Part shown: positions 52,377 to 60,481 of the stretch, piece by piece | Layout: every line of letters begins with the position of its first letter | Numbering within the stretch: the first letter of the stretch is position 1 | Origin: Microbacterium ureisolvens | GTDB taxonomy: Bacteria > Actinomycetota > Actinomycetes > Actinomycetales > Microbacteriaceae | DNA length: 64,000 nt | NCBI RefSeq assembly: GCF_015278315.1 | Contig: NZ_JADIJE010000006.1 | Span: 1-64,000, forward strand | Direction of reading: 5' to 3' | Translations under genes and position numbers: made by a program | The notes under the pieces: model-generated | What the model was told of the DNA's origin: nothing | Database searches by the model: none | The model's input: only the letters and a program-made list of their open reading frames with translations

Positions 52377-54308
52377 ATGCAGTTCCACCACCACGGCTAC
52401 GTCTCGGCCGACCCGCGCGTGCAGGACGCCGTCGGCACGGGCATCGACCGCCCAGCCGAGCTGCCTCACCAGACCGACGTGCTCATCGTCGGCTCGGGAC
52501 CGGCCGGCATGCTGCTGGCGGCGCAGATGTCGCAGTTCCCGGGTGTGACCACCCGCCTCATCGAGCGGCGCGAGGGCCGGCTCGTGCTCGGCCAGGCCGA
52601 CGGCATCCAGCCGCGCAGCGTCGAGACGTTCCAGGCGTTCGGCTTCGCCGAGCGGATCATCGCCGAGGCCTACAACATCGCCTGGATGAACTTCTGGGGA
52701 CCCGACCCCGAGAACCCGCGCAACATCATCCGCACCGCGCGCACCGAGGACTACGCGTTCAAGATCAGCGAGTTCCCCCACCTCATCGTCAATCAGGCGC
52801 GCGTGCTCGATTACTTCGCCGAGGCGGCGGCGCTCGGTCCTGGCCGGATCACCCCGGACTACGGCATCGAGTTCGTCGGACTCACGGTGCACGAGGAGGG
52901 GGATCACCCGGTCGAGGTGCGCGTGCGGTACACCGCGGGCGAGCGTGCCGGCCAGGAGCGCACCGTGCGCGCCAAGTACGTGGTCGGCTGCGACGGCGCC
53001 CGCAGCGGCGTGCGCGAGGCGATCGGCCGCAAGCACGTCGGGCAGTTCGCCGCCCACGCCTGGGGCGTCATGGACGTGCTCGTGAACACCGATTTCCCGG
53101 ACTGGCGCACCAAGTGCGCGATCAACTCGGAGGCGGGCAACATCCTGCACATCCCTCGCGAGGGCGGCTACCTCAGCCGCATGTACATCGACCTCGGTGA
53201 GGTCGCCGCCGACGACGACCACCGCGTGCGCCAGACGCCCATCGAGGAGGTCATCCGCCGCGCGAACGAGATCCTGCACCCGTACTCGATCGACGTGAAG
53301 CAGGTCGCCTGGCACAGCGTCTACGAGGTCGGCCACCGCGTCACCGACAAGTTCGACGACGTCGACGTCGACCAGGGCCACGACCCCCGCGTCTTCCTCA
53401 CCGGCGACGCCTGCCACACGCACAGCGCCAAGGCCGGGCAGGGCATGAACGTCTCGATGCAGGACGGCTTCAATCTCGGCTGGAAGCTCGGCCACGTGCT
53501 GACCGGCCTGAGCCCCGCGTCGCTGCTGTCGACCTACTCGGCGGAGCGGCAGCCGGTCGCCCAGCAGCTCATCGACTTCGACCGCGAGTGGTCGGCGCTG
53601 ATGGCGCGCAAGCCCGAGGAGATCTCCGACCCGCAGGAGCTCGCCACGTTCTACCTCGGCACCGCCGAGTTCCCGTCGGGCTTCATGACGCAGTACGGCC
53701 CGTCGATGATCGTGACGGATGCCGCCGGCCCAGCCTCGCACCAGTCGCTGGCCGAGGGCTTCCCGGTGGGCAAGCGCTTCAAGTCGGTGGAGGTCGTGCG
53801 GGTGTGCGACGGCAACCCGGTGCACCTGGGCCATCACGCGAAGGCCGACGGCCGCTGGCGGATCTACGCCTTCGCCGACGCGCCCGCCGCGGGCGCGGCA
53901 TCCGCCCTCTCCGACTGGGCGGCGTTCATGGCCTCGCCCGAGTCGCCCGTGCGCCGCTTCACCCCCGCCGGCGCCGACGTCGACGCGGTGTTCGACGTGA
54001 AGGTCGTGTACCAGCAGGCGCACGAGGAGGTCGACATCATGTGCGTGGCGGAGCTCTTCCTGCCGAAGACCGGCCCCCTGGGCCTGATCGACTGGGAGAA
54101 GGTCTACGCGGCAGCGCCCAGCGCCTGGACGACCGACGACATCTTCGAGGAGCGCGGCCTGTCGCGCGACGGCGTCGTCGTGGTCGTGCGCCCCGACCAG
54201 TACGTCGCGGCGGTGCTTCCGCTCGCGGCGACCGACGAGCTCGCGGCGTTCTTCGCCGGGGTGTTCGTCGACCAGCATGAGACCGCGTTCGCGCCGGTCC
54301 TCAATTGA
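52377..54308 (+). CDS. FAD-dependent aromatic hydroxylase, MobA/phenol 2-monooxygenase type
   Basis: 643 residues, the size of 3-hydroxybenzoate 4-monooxygenase (MobA, 639). The FAD motifs are GSGPAG (39-44), the DG motif GCDGARSG (206-207) and GDACHTHSAKAGQGMN (343-344). The C-terminal 200 residues have the thioredoxin-like domain of the phenol hydroxylase subgroup. MobA makes protocatechuate from 3-hydroxybenzoate; related enzymes hydroxylate phenol or resorcinol, so the substrate is inferred. GAGGAGG lies 6 bases before the ATG. The stop lies inside a palindrome. Confidence 0.88.
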   Translation: MQFHHHGYVSADPRVQDAVGTGIDRPAELPHQTDVLIVGSGPAGMLLAAQMSQFPGVTTRLIERREGRLVLGQADGIQPRSVETFQAFGFAERIIAEAYNIAWMNFWGPDPENPRNIIRTARTEDYAFKISEFPHLIVNQARVLDYFAEAAALGPGRITPDYGIEFVGLTVHEEGDHPVEVRVRYTAGERAGQERTVRAKYVVGCDGARSGVREAIGRKHVGQFAAHAWGVMDVLVNTDFPDWRTKCAINSEAGNILHIPREGGYLSRMYIDLGEVAADDDHRVRQTPIEEVIRRANEILHPYSIDVKQVAWHSVYEVGHRVTDKFDDVDVDQGHDPRVFLTGDACHTHSAKAGQGMNVSMQDGFNLGWKLGHVLTGLSPASLLSTYSAERQPVAQQLIDFDREWSALMARKPEEISDPQELATFYLGTAEFPSGFMTQYGPSMIVTDAAGPASHQSLAEGFPVGKRFKSVEVVRVCDGNPVHLGHHAKADGRWRIYAFADAPAAGAASALSDWAAFMASPESPVRRFTPAGADVDAVFDVKVVYQQAHEEVDIMCVAELFLPKTGPLGLIDWEKVYAAAPSAWTTDDIFEERGLSRDGVVVVVRPDQYVAAVLPLAATDELAAFFAGVFVDQHETAFAPVLN

Positions 54309-54380
54309 GGATCCGAGCCGGAATGAGGGGCAACACGGCTGACGCGATCCTCATCTCGGCCCTGGTCCTCAACTGAGGAC
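54298..54380. repeat. Pair of TCCTCA-TGAGGA palindromes at the mobA-like 3' end
   Basis: TCCTCAATTGAGGA (54298-54311) is a perfect 14-base palindrome containing the stop codon. GTCCTCAACTGAGGAC (54365-54380) is a near copy. The DNA between them is itself partly self-complementary, so the whole can fold as terminator. The remaining 160 bases before the next gene hold no clear feature. Confidence 0.7.
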
Positions 54381-54540
54381 GCGGTGAAGGGGTCACACCA
54401 CTCCGTGCGGGCGAACATGCACCTCCACCTGTACATCACGTATATCGGCCGCTGCGGCGGCGACGGGCAGAATTGGCCCGGTAGACATCGATTGAACGGA
54501 TGCCGCCACCGCGGCACCCGGAACCGACAAGGGAGTCCCC

Positions 54541-56022
54541 GTGACCACGACGATCACCGAAACCCGTGAGTCCGAGCTGCTGGCGTCCGTGCCCGACGGG
54601 CTGTTCATCGGCGGGCAGTGGCGCCCGGCAACCGGCGACGAGACGCTGAAGGTCTACGACCCGTCCAACGGCGACGTCGTCAAGGAGATCGCGAACGCGT
54701 CCCCCGAGGACGGCATCGCCGCGCTCGACGCCGCGGTCGAGGCGTTCCCGGCGTGGGCGGCGACGCCGGCGCGCCAGCGCGCCGAGATCCTGCGGCGCGC
54801 GTTCGATCTGCTGCAGGAGCGCAAGGAGGACTTCGCCCTCCTCATGACCATCGAGATGGGCAAGCCGCTGGCCGAGGCACGCGGCGAGGTCGCCTACGGC
54901 GGGGAGTTCCTGCGCTGGTTCAGCGAGGAGACCGCCCGCGTGCAGGGCCGCTACGGGGCGAACCCCGAGGGCACCGGCCGCATGATCGTGTCGCAGCACC
55001 CGGTGGGCCCGTGCTTCCTCATCACCCCGTGGAACTTCCCGCTCGCGATGGCGACCCGCAAGATCGCGCCGGCGCTCTCCGCCGGCTGCACCGTGGTCAT
55101 CAAGCCCGCCGAGCTGACGCCGCTGACGACCCTCGCCTTTGCGAAGCTCCTCGAGGACGCCGGCGTGCCCGCCGGTGTCGTCAACGTCTTCACGACGTCG
55201 ACGTCGGGCGCCGTCTCCGAGCCGATCATCCGCGACCCGCGCCTGCGCAAGCTGTCGTTCACCGGCTCCACCCAGGTCGGCCAGAAGCTGCTCGAGCAGG
55301 CGGCGCAGGGTGTGCTGCGCACGTCGATGGAGCTCGGCGGCAACGCCCCGTTCGTGGTGTTCGACGACGCCGACCTCGACAAGGCCGTGGACGGCGCGAT
55401 GCTCGCGAAGTTCCGCAACATCGGCCAGGCCTGCACTGCCGCCAACCGGTTCATCGTGCACCGGTCGGTCGCCGAAGAGTTCGCCCGCCGCGTCACCGAG
55501 CGCGTGAACGGCTTCACGATCGGCCGCGGCACCGAGGAGGGCGTCACCATCGGCCCGCTCATCGACGACCGCGCCGTCGCGAAGGCGTCGCAGCTGGTGC
55601 AGGACGCGGTGGAGCGGGGTGCCAAGGTCGCCACCGGCGGCAACGCGGTCGACGGTCCCGGCACCTTCTACGAGCCCACCGTCGTCACCGACGTGCAGCC
55701 GGGCTCGGAGATCCTGCGCGAGGAGATCTTCGGGCCGGTGCTGGCGATCATCCCGTTCGACACCGAGGACGACGCCGTCCGCATCGCCAACGACACCGAG
55801 TACGGGCTCGTGTCGTACGTGTTCACCGAGAGCCTCTCGCGCGGCCAGCGCATGATCGAGCGCCTCGAGACCGGGATGATGGGCCTCAACATGGGTGTCG
55901 TCTCCAACGCCGCGGCCCCGTTCGGCGGCTGGAAGATGTCGGGGCTCGGCCGCGAGGGCGGCGCCGAGGGCATCCACGAGTACCTGCAGACGAAGTACAC
56001 GCTCACGCCGAACCCGTTCTGA
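54541..56022 (+). CDS. gabD: NAD(P)-dependent succinate-semialdehyde dehydrogenase family
   Basis: 493 residues. Catalytic Cys lies in FRNIGQACTAANRF and the base Glu in SMELGGNAPFVVFDDADLD; ITPWNFPLAMATRKIAPAL and FTGSTQVGQKLL are typical of the GabD subgroup. Succinate semialdehyde is a product of the hpa pathway (HpaI), so this enzyme could send it to succinate and the TCA cycle. Start is GTG at 54541. A strong hairpin follows. Confidence 0.88.
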   Translation: MTTTITETRESELLASVPDGLFIGGQWRPATGDETLKVYDPSNGDVVKEIANASPEDGIAALDAAVEAFPAWAATPARQRAEILRRAFDLLQERKEDFALLMTIEMGKPLAEARGEVAYGGEFLRWFSEETARVQGRYGANPEGTGRMIVSQHPVGPCFLITPWNFPLAMATRKIAPALSAGCTVVIKPAELTPLTTLAFAKLLEDAGVPAGVVNVFTTSTSGAVSEPIIRDPRLRKLSFTGSTQVGQKLLEQAAQGVLRTSMELGGNAPFVVFDDADLDKAVDGAMLAKFRNIGQACTAANRFIVHRSVAEEFARRVTERVNGFTIGRGTEEGVTIGPLIDDRAVAKASQLVQDAVERGAKVATGGNAVDGPGTFYEPTVVTDVQPGSEILREEIFGPVLAIIPFDTEDDAVRIANDTEYGLVSYVFTESLSRGQRMIERLETGMMGLNMGVVSNAAAPFGGWKMSGLGREGGAEGIHEYLQTKYTLTPNPF

Positions 56023-56044
56023 TCCACGCCTGAATCGATGACAT

Positions 56045-56086
56045 GAGATGAGCGGATGCCCCGGGGAGGGGGCATCCGCTCATCTC
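56045..56086. terminator. Strong hairpin after gabD
   Basis: Perfect 18-bp stem (56045-56062 with 56069-56086) and a 6-base loop. Its core GAGCGGATGCCCC-like sequence is nearly the same as the icd terminator at 5460-5500, a shared terminator design. Confidence 0.9.
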
Positions 56087-56194
56087 TTGGTGTGGGCGGC
56101 GCCGAGCCGCGGCGCCCGAACCGGCCGCACCGGCCGGCGCCCTAACCGCCCGAACCGCCCGAAACCGCCGGAGCGGCGCGGCGGGTTCGCGGTG

Positions 56195-56410
56195 TCAGTC
56201 GCAGAGTCCCCGGGCGGTCTCGTTCTTGGCCTGACCGCCGAGTGCCTTGACGACGTCACCCACGTTGGTGAACCCGAGGGCGCCTTCGGTGTTGATCGTC
56301 TTGTGGATCTGACCGAAACAGGCGGCGTCGGCGGGCGCGGCGTTGGCCGTGCCGGCGACACCGAACACGGCGAGAGCCACGAGGGCTCCGGTGGCGAGAA
56401 TGCGCTTCAT
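56195..56410 (-). CDS. Small secreted two-cysteine protein, function unknown
   Basis: 71 residues. A Sec signal peptide (MKRILATGALVALAVFGVAGTANA) leaves a mature peptide of about 47 residues with two cysteines, one near its start (AACFG) and one next to the C-terminus (GLCD), likely forming a disulfide. GAGGAGGGGAAAG before the ATG is one of the strongest ribosome sites in the window, pointing to abundant expression. I do not recognise the family. An alternative reading frame here is basic low-complexity and is a shadow. Confidence 0.8.
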   Translation of the reverse strand: MKRILATGALVALAVFGVAGTANAAPADAACFGQIHKTINTEGALGFTNVGDVVKALGGQAKNETARGLCD

Positions 56411-56542
56411 TGGACTTTCCCCTCCTCTGTGGCGGGTGCGTGTTCACCCGCTACGGAGTACTTCTCGCAGACTCGTCCATCCGGATGCACTCTGCTGCCG
56501 GTTTCCTGCGACCTTGGTGGCGCGCGACCGCCCCCGGTTGGC

Positions 56543-56902
56543 TCACTCGTCGTCGGGCTTGCGCGGCGTCATGAACCACTCGACGAACTTCGAGGCGCGA
56601 CCGTCGGGCGCGAACCAGACCTCCCACAGGTTCGAGTAGCTCGCGTGGCCGGGGTAGACCACGGTGCCCTTGATGATCCCCACCTCGTCGTTCTCGATGA
56701 GCACCGCGAGATCGTGGATGGGGTCACTGGCCTCCGGTTCACCCCACATCTCGACGATCGCGTCGAGGCCGATCACGGGATCGTCGTCGTCGGGTCGGAA
56801 CCAGTACTCCGCGTCGTCGGCGAAGATCGCCCGTACGTCGCCTTCGTCCTTCGAACCCCACGCCTTGATGTAGCCCGCCAGCCAGGCGCTCGCCTTCGTC
56901 AT
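56543..56902 (-). CDS. NTF2-like (SnoaL-type) protein
   Basis: 119 residues of the nuclear-transport-factor-2-like fold: WLAGYIKAWGSKDEGDVRAIFADDAEYWFRP at the N-terminus and VWFAPDGRASKFVEWFMTP at the C-terminus. Such proteins are small hydrolases, isomerases or binding proteins; no catalytic set can be named. It precedes the small secreted protein on the same strand with 132 bases between. Confidence 0.8.
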   Translation of the reverse strand: MTKASAWLAGYIKAWGSKDEGDVRAIFADDAEYWFRPDDDDPVIGLDAIVEMWGEPEASDPIHDLAVLIENDEVGIIKGTVVYPGHASYSNLWEVWFAPDGRASKFVEWFMTPRKPDDE

Positions 56903-57005
56903 ACGACGTGTCTACTCTGCCTCCGCGCTGCGCGCCACGGGCCGCCGGCTCGACAAGGTCGGTACCCCTCGGCAGACTGGGCACCAGCGACCCGAGGAGT
57001 CCGTC

Positions 57006-57587
57006 ATGACCTCGCACGTGATCAAGCCGCTCACCCCCGAGACCTTCCCGGCGTGGCTCGCGCTCGCAGAGAAGCACAACGGAGTGTGGGGCGGCTGCTA
57101 CTGCTCGTACTTCCACGGCGACACCGAGCACACGGTCAAGAGCGAGTACGACCGCGCCACGTTCAAGCAGCGACTCGTGGAAGAGGGGGTCGCGCACGCG
57201 GCGCTCGTCTTCGACGGCGACCAGGCGATCGCGTGGTGCGAGTTCGGCAGCCCGGACGAGCTGCCGGGCATCTACCACCGCAAGCAGTACGACGCGGGCG
57301 AGACCAACCCGGCACCGTGGCGGATCACCTGCTTCTTCGTCGACCGCGACCACCGGCGGTCCGGGGTGGCACGTGAGGCCCTCGACGGTGCGCTGAGCCT
57401 GATCGCGCAGGCCGGCGGGGGAGAAGTCGTCTCCTTCCCCAACGAGCTGGTCCCCGGCAAGAAGACGTCCTCCTCCTTCCTCCACAACGGCACGAGGGCG
57501 ATGTTCGAGAAGGCGGGATTCACGTTCGAGCGTCACATCGGCAAGAGCAAGACGGTGATGCGCAAGGTCATCCCGTCCGCTGTCTGA
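57006..57587 (+). CDS. GNAT family N-acetyltransferase
   Basis: 193 residues. The N-terminal GGCYCSYFH motif and the acetyl-CoA loop FFVDRDHRRSGVAREALDGAL are recognisable. Proteins of this subgroup are poorly characterised acetyltransferases, and the substrate is unknown. A palindromic hairpin follows the stop by 5 bases. Confidence 0.8.
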   Translation: MTSHVIKPLTPETFPAWLALAEKHNGVWGGCYCSYFHGDTEHTVKSEYDRATFKQRLVEEGVAHAALVFDGDQAIAWCEFGSPDELPGIYHRKQYDAGETNPAPWRITCFFVDRDHRRSGVAREALDGALSLIAQAGGGEVVSFPNELVPGKKTSSSFLHNGTRAMFEKAGFTFERHIGKSKTVMRKVIPSAV

Positions 57588-57592
57588 TGGTG

Positions 57593-57619
57593 ACGGATGC
57601 CGCGGCCCGCGGCATCCGG
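57593..57619 (+). terminator. Near-perfect palindrome after the GNAT gene
   Basis: Matches the element at 34441-34467 in 26 of 27 bases (ACGGATGCCGCGG and complement around C). Likely terminator. Confidence 0.65.
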
Positions 57620-57704
57620 TCTCCCGTCGTCAGCGCCGCCGGAGCTCGACCGGGTCGCGGGCGCGGTCCCGTCCGGCGTCCGCCACCTGCGCCATGATGG
57701 GCGC

Positions 57705-58829
57705 ATGGGTCCCACCTCGTCGTCCGGCGCCGCGGCCACCGCCAGCCGGCTGCCGGTCCCGGCCACGCGTCACGAGCGGCTTCGCTCGCACCGGCTGAGC
57801 GCCCCCGCGCCGACGGTCGCCGAAGCCGCCCGGCACATGCTCGCGACGCAGAGCCAGGAGTTCTGGGGCGGGCGCTGGGCGCTCGCCGCGCGCACGCGCG
57901 GCCGGACGACGGTGCGCGATGTCGACGCCGCGTACGACCGGGGCGAGATCGTGCGCACGTGGACGATGCGGGGCACGATCCACACCATCCCCACCGCCGA
58001 CCTCGAGTGGGTGCTCTCGATCACCGGCGATCGGCAGCGCCGCCAGGCGGCGGCCGTCCATCGCGCCGAGGGCATCGACGCCGATGAGGCCGACCGGGCC
58101 GAACGCCTCGCGCGCGCGGCGCTCGGCGGAGGCAACCGCCTCACCCGCAAGGAGCTGTTCGAGGTGTGGGAGCTGGGCGGCGTCTCGACCGCCCGCCAGC
58201 GCGGTTACCACCTGCTGGTCGCCCTGTCGCTGCGAGCCGTGGTCTGCCAGGGTCCGGTGGTGCCGCGCACAGCGGGGCCGACCCGCGAGCAGTTCCTCGT
58301 GCTGACCGACGAGTGGATCACGGATGCCGCGACCCCAACCGATCCGCTCGCGGAGTTCTTCTTCCGCTTCATCGCCTCGCACGGTCCTGCGGGTCCCCGC
58401 GACTTCGCCTGGTGGACGGGTCTGCCCCTCGGGATCTCGCGCGGCGCGGCGGATGCGGCATCCGATCGCCTCACCGTCGTCGCCGACGAACCCGAGCCGC
58501 AGTACGTCGTCGCGTCGGGGGCGCCGCGGCGGAGCGCAGCGGCTCCGGAGGTCGTGGCGCTGCCGCCCTTCGAGGAGTACTACCTCTCGTACGCCGATCG
58601 CACCGTGCCGTGCGCGCCCGAGTTCCTGAGCGCGATCGGCCCGAGCATGAACGGCATCGTCCGGCCGATCCTCGTCGCGCGGGGCGAGGCCGTGGGCGTG
58701 TGGACCCACTCGGTCGCCGTGGGCCGGCACGCCGACGACCCGATCCCCGAGCTCTTCGCGCCGGGCACGGCGACGGATGCCGAGATCTCGGCCGCACTCG
58801 ACCGCTACCGCGACTTCATCACGGCGTGA
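57705..58829 (+). CDS. Winged-helix DNA-binding protein, AlkZ/YcaQ-like (HTH_42)
   Basis: 374 residues of the HTH_42 family, whose characterised members AlkZ and YcaQ are DNA glycosylases that unhook crosslinks or remove alkylated bases. MLATQSQEFWGGRWALAAR carries the catalytic Gln-x-Gln region, followed by RTWTMRGTIHTIP and the C-terminal RPILVARGEAVGVW. The start MGPTSSSG is preferred over an earlier ATG that lies in the hairpin after the GNAT gene. Glycosylase activity is inferred from the family. Confidence 0.82.
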   Translation: MGPTSSSGAAATASRLPVPATRHERLRSHRLSAPAPTVAEAARHMLATQSQEFWGGRWALAARTRGRTTVRDVDAAYDRGEIVRTWTMRGTIHTIPTADLEWVLSITGDRQRRQAAAVHRAEGIDADEADRAERLARAALGGGNRLTRKELFEVWELGGVSTARQRGYHLLVALSLRAVVCQGPVVPRTAGPTREQFLVLTDEWITDAATPTDPLAEFFFRFIASHGPAGPRDFAWWTGLPLGISRGAADAASDRLTVVADEPEPQYVVASGAPRRSAAAPEVVALPPFEEYYLSYADRTVPCAPEFLSAIGPSMNGIVRPILVARGEAVGVWTHSVAVGRHADDPIPELFAPGTATDAEISAALDRYRDFITA

Positions 58830-58903
58830 GCCCTGGATCCTCCCGGTGTCCCCTCGCCCCGCCGCGGTCTCGGCGCGCCCGCGCGCGGCCGGCGGGCGAC
58901 GGC

Positions 58904-60340
58904 TCAGGCGTGGCGGTCGAGGAAGTCGTACACCTCGTTGTCGTCGACGCCGGGGAACGCGCCGCGGGGGAGCGGCGAGAACATCTGCATGTGCACGCGG
59001 GCGCTCGGCCACGCCTTGCCCGACCACCGCGCCGAGACGTCCGGCGCGACCCGGCGGCAGCACGACTCGTCGGGGCAGGTGGAGGTGGCCCGCTTCTGGG
59101 TCTCGCGGCCACGGAACCACCGGGCGTCGTCGAACGGCACGCCGACGGTGATCGAGAATTCGCCGTCCGAAGTCGTGCCGGTCTGGGTCGAGCACCAGTA
59201 GGTGCCGGCGGGGGTGTCGGTGTACTGGTAGTGCTCGGTGGTGCGGTTCTGCTCCGAGAAGGCCGCGCGGGCCGAGAACTTGCGGCAGGCGATCTGGCCG
59301 TCGACGGCACCGGTCACGTCCATGGGCAGCGGCAGGTCGTCGTTCTCGTACACGCGCGAGATGGCGCCCGACCCGTCGACGCGGAGGAAGTGCAGCTTGA
59401 TGCCCAGGTGGTGCGTGGCGAGGTTGGTGAGCCGCATGCCCGCCGCCTCGTGCGTGACACCGAAGGCGTCGCGGAAGTCCTCCACGGCGAGGTTGCGGTC
59501 CTTCTTCGCCTGCTGCAGGAAGCCCGCCGACGCCGTCTCGGGCATCAGGCAGCATGCGGCGTAGTAGTTGATCTCGAGCCTCTGCTGCAGGAAGTCCGCG
59601 TAGTCGGTCGGCTGCTTGTGGCCGAGCAGGCGGTGGGCCATCGCCTGCAGCGCCATCGAGCGGAGGCCGTGACCTCCGGGGATGGATGCCGGGGGCAGAT
59701 AGATGCGGCCGTGCTCCAGGTCGGTCACCGACCGCGTCGAGTGCGGCAGGTCGTTGACGTAGATGAGCTCGAAGCCGAGCTTCTCGGCCATGATGCTCAC
59801 GGTGCGGTGCGTGAGGGCGCCCGACACGTGGCCGGCGGCCTTGAGCTGCTTCTCGGCGAGCTTCTCGATGTCGGGCAGGTAGTTGTCGCGCTCCCGCATC
59901 ATGAGCCGCAGCTCGGTGTTGGCACGCCGCGCCTCCTCGGGGGTGGCGATCGCCTCCCGCTCGCGGCGCTGCAGCTCGCGGTGCAGCCCGAGGATGGCCT
60001 CGATCGTGTCGTCGGTCATTCCTTTCGACACCTTGATCGGCGGGACGCCGAGCTGACGGAAGACCGAGCCGGACTGCGCCCGCTCCAGTTCGATCTCGAG
60101 CGCGGCGCGCCGGTTCGGCGGCTCGGCCGACAGCAGGTCGGCGACCTCGACGCCGGTGGTCGAGGCGATCGCCTGCAGCAGCGACAGCTTGGGCTCGCGC
60201 TTGCCGTTCTCGATGAGACTGAGCTGGCTGCCGGCGACGCCGACGAGCGCTCCGAGCTCGTCGAGCGTGTAGCCGTGCGCGAGGCGCTGATGACGGATGC
60301 GGTGACCCAGGGTCGACAGCTCCAGGGAGGTGGGGGGCAT
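58904..60340 (-). CDS. ramB: RamB-like XRE regulator of acetate/PEP metabolism
   Basis: 478 residues, matching RamB (about 474). An XRE helix-turn-helix is at about 10-65 (RIRHQRLAHGYTLDELGALVGVAGSQLSLIENGKREP), followed by an IrrE/DUF955-like region in which the HExxH of peptidases is replaced by MAHRLLGH, and a DUF2083 C-terminal domain with a cysteine-rich stretch (STCPDESCCRR). RamB controls acetate and glyoxylate genes in corynebacteria and mycobacteria. Here it diverges from pckG. The name is by similarity. Confidence 0.85.
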   Translation of the reverse strand: MPPTSLELSTLGHRIRHQRLAHGYTLDELGALVGVAGSQLSLIENGKREPKLSLLQAIASTTGVEVADLLSAEPPNRRAALEIELERAQSGSVFRQLGVPPIKVSKGMTDDTIEAILGLHRELQRREREAIATPEEARRANTELRLMMRERDNYLPDIEKLAEKQLKAAGHVSGALTHRTVSIMAEKLGFELIYVNDLPHSTRSVTDLEHGRIYLPPASIPGGHGLRSMALQAMAHRLLGHKQPTDYADFLQQRLEINYYAACCLMPETASAGFLQQAKKDRNLAVEDFRDAFGVTHEAAGMRLTNLATHHLGIKLHFLRVDGSGAISRVYENDDLPLPMDVTGAVDGQIACRKFSARAAFSEQNRTTEHYQYTDTPAGTYWCSTQTGTTSDGEFSITVGVPFDDARWFRGRETQKRATSTCPDESCCRRVAPDVSARWSGKAWPSARVHMQMFSPLPRGAFPGVDDNEVYDFLDRHA

Positions 60341-60352
60341 TCCTTGATGCTA

Positions 60353-60414
60353 GCGAAAGAATCGCAAGTCTTGACACCGCATTTCGCGGGAAGAGACTCC
60401 TGTTAGACGCGAAA
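60353..60414. promoter_or_regulatory. Three GCGAAA/TTTCGC sites between ramB and pckG
   Basis: GCGAAA at 60353-60358 and 60409-60414 and TTTCGC at 60382-60387 lie in the 141-base divergent region. RamB sites in the literature contain TTTGCAAA or TTCGCAAA-like cores, so these are plausible RamB sites. TTGACA at 60371-60376 may be a -35. Confidence 0.45.
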
Positions 60415-60481
60415 GTAGAGGAAGAGCACGAATCTGCATCGTCACAACCATCTGACGGTCGAATCAACGAGGAGCGACACC

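Noticed and set aside
57630..60467. A 945-codon antisense frame opposite the AlkZ-like gene and over ramB
   Set aside because: Basic low-complexity product with no domain; the true frames carry clear families.
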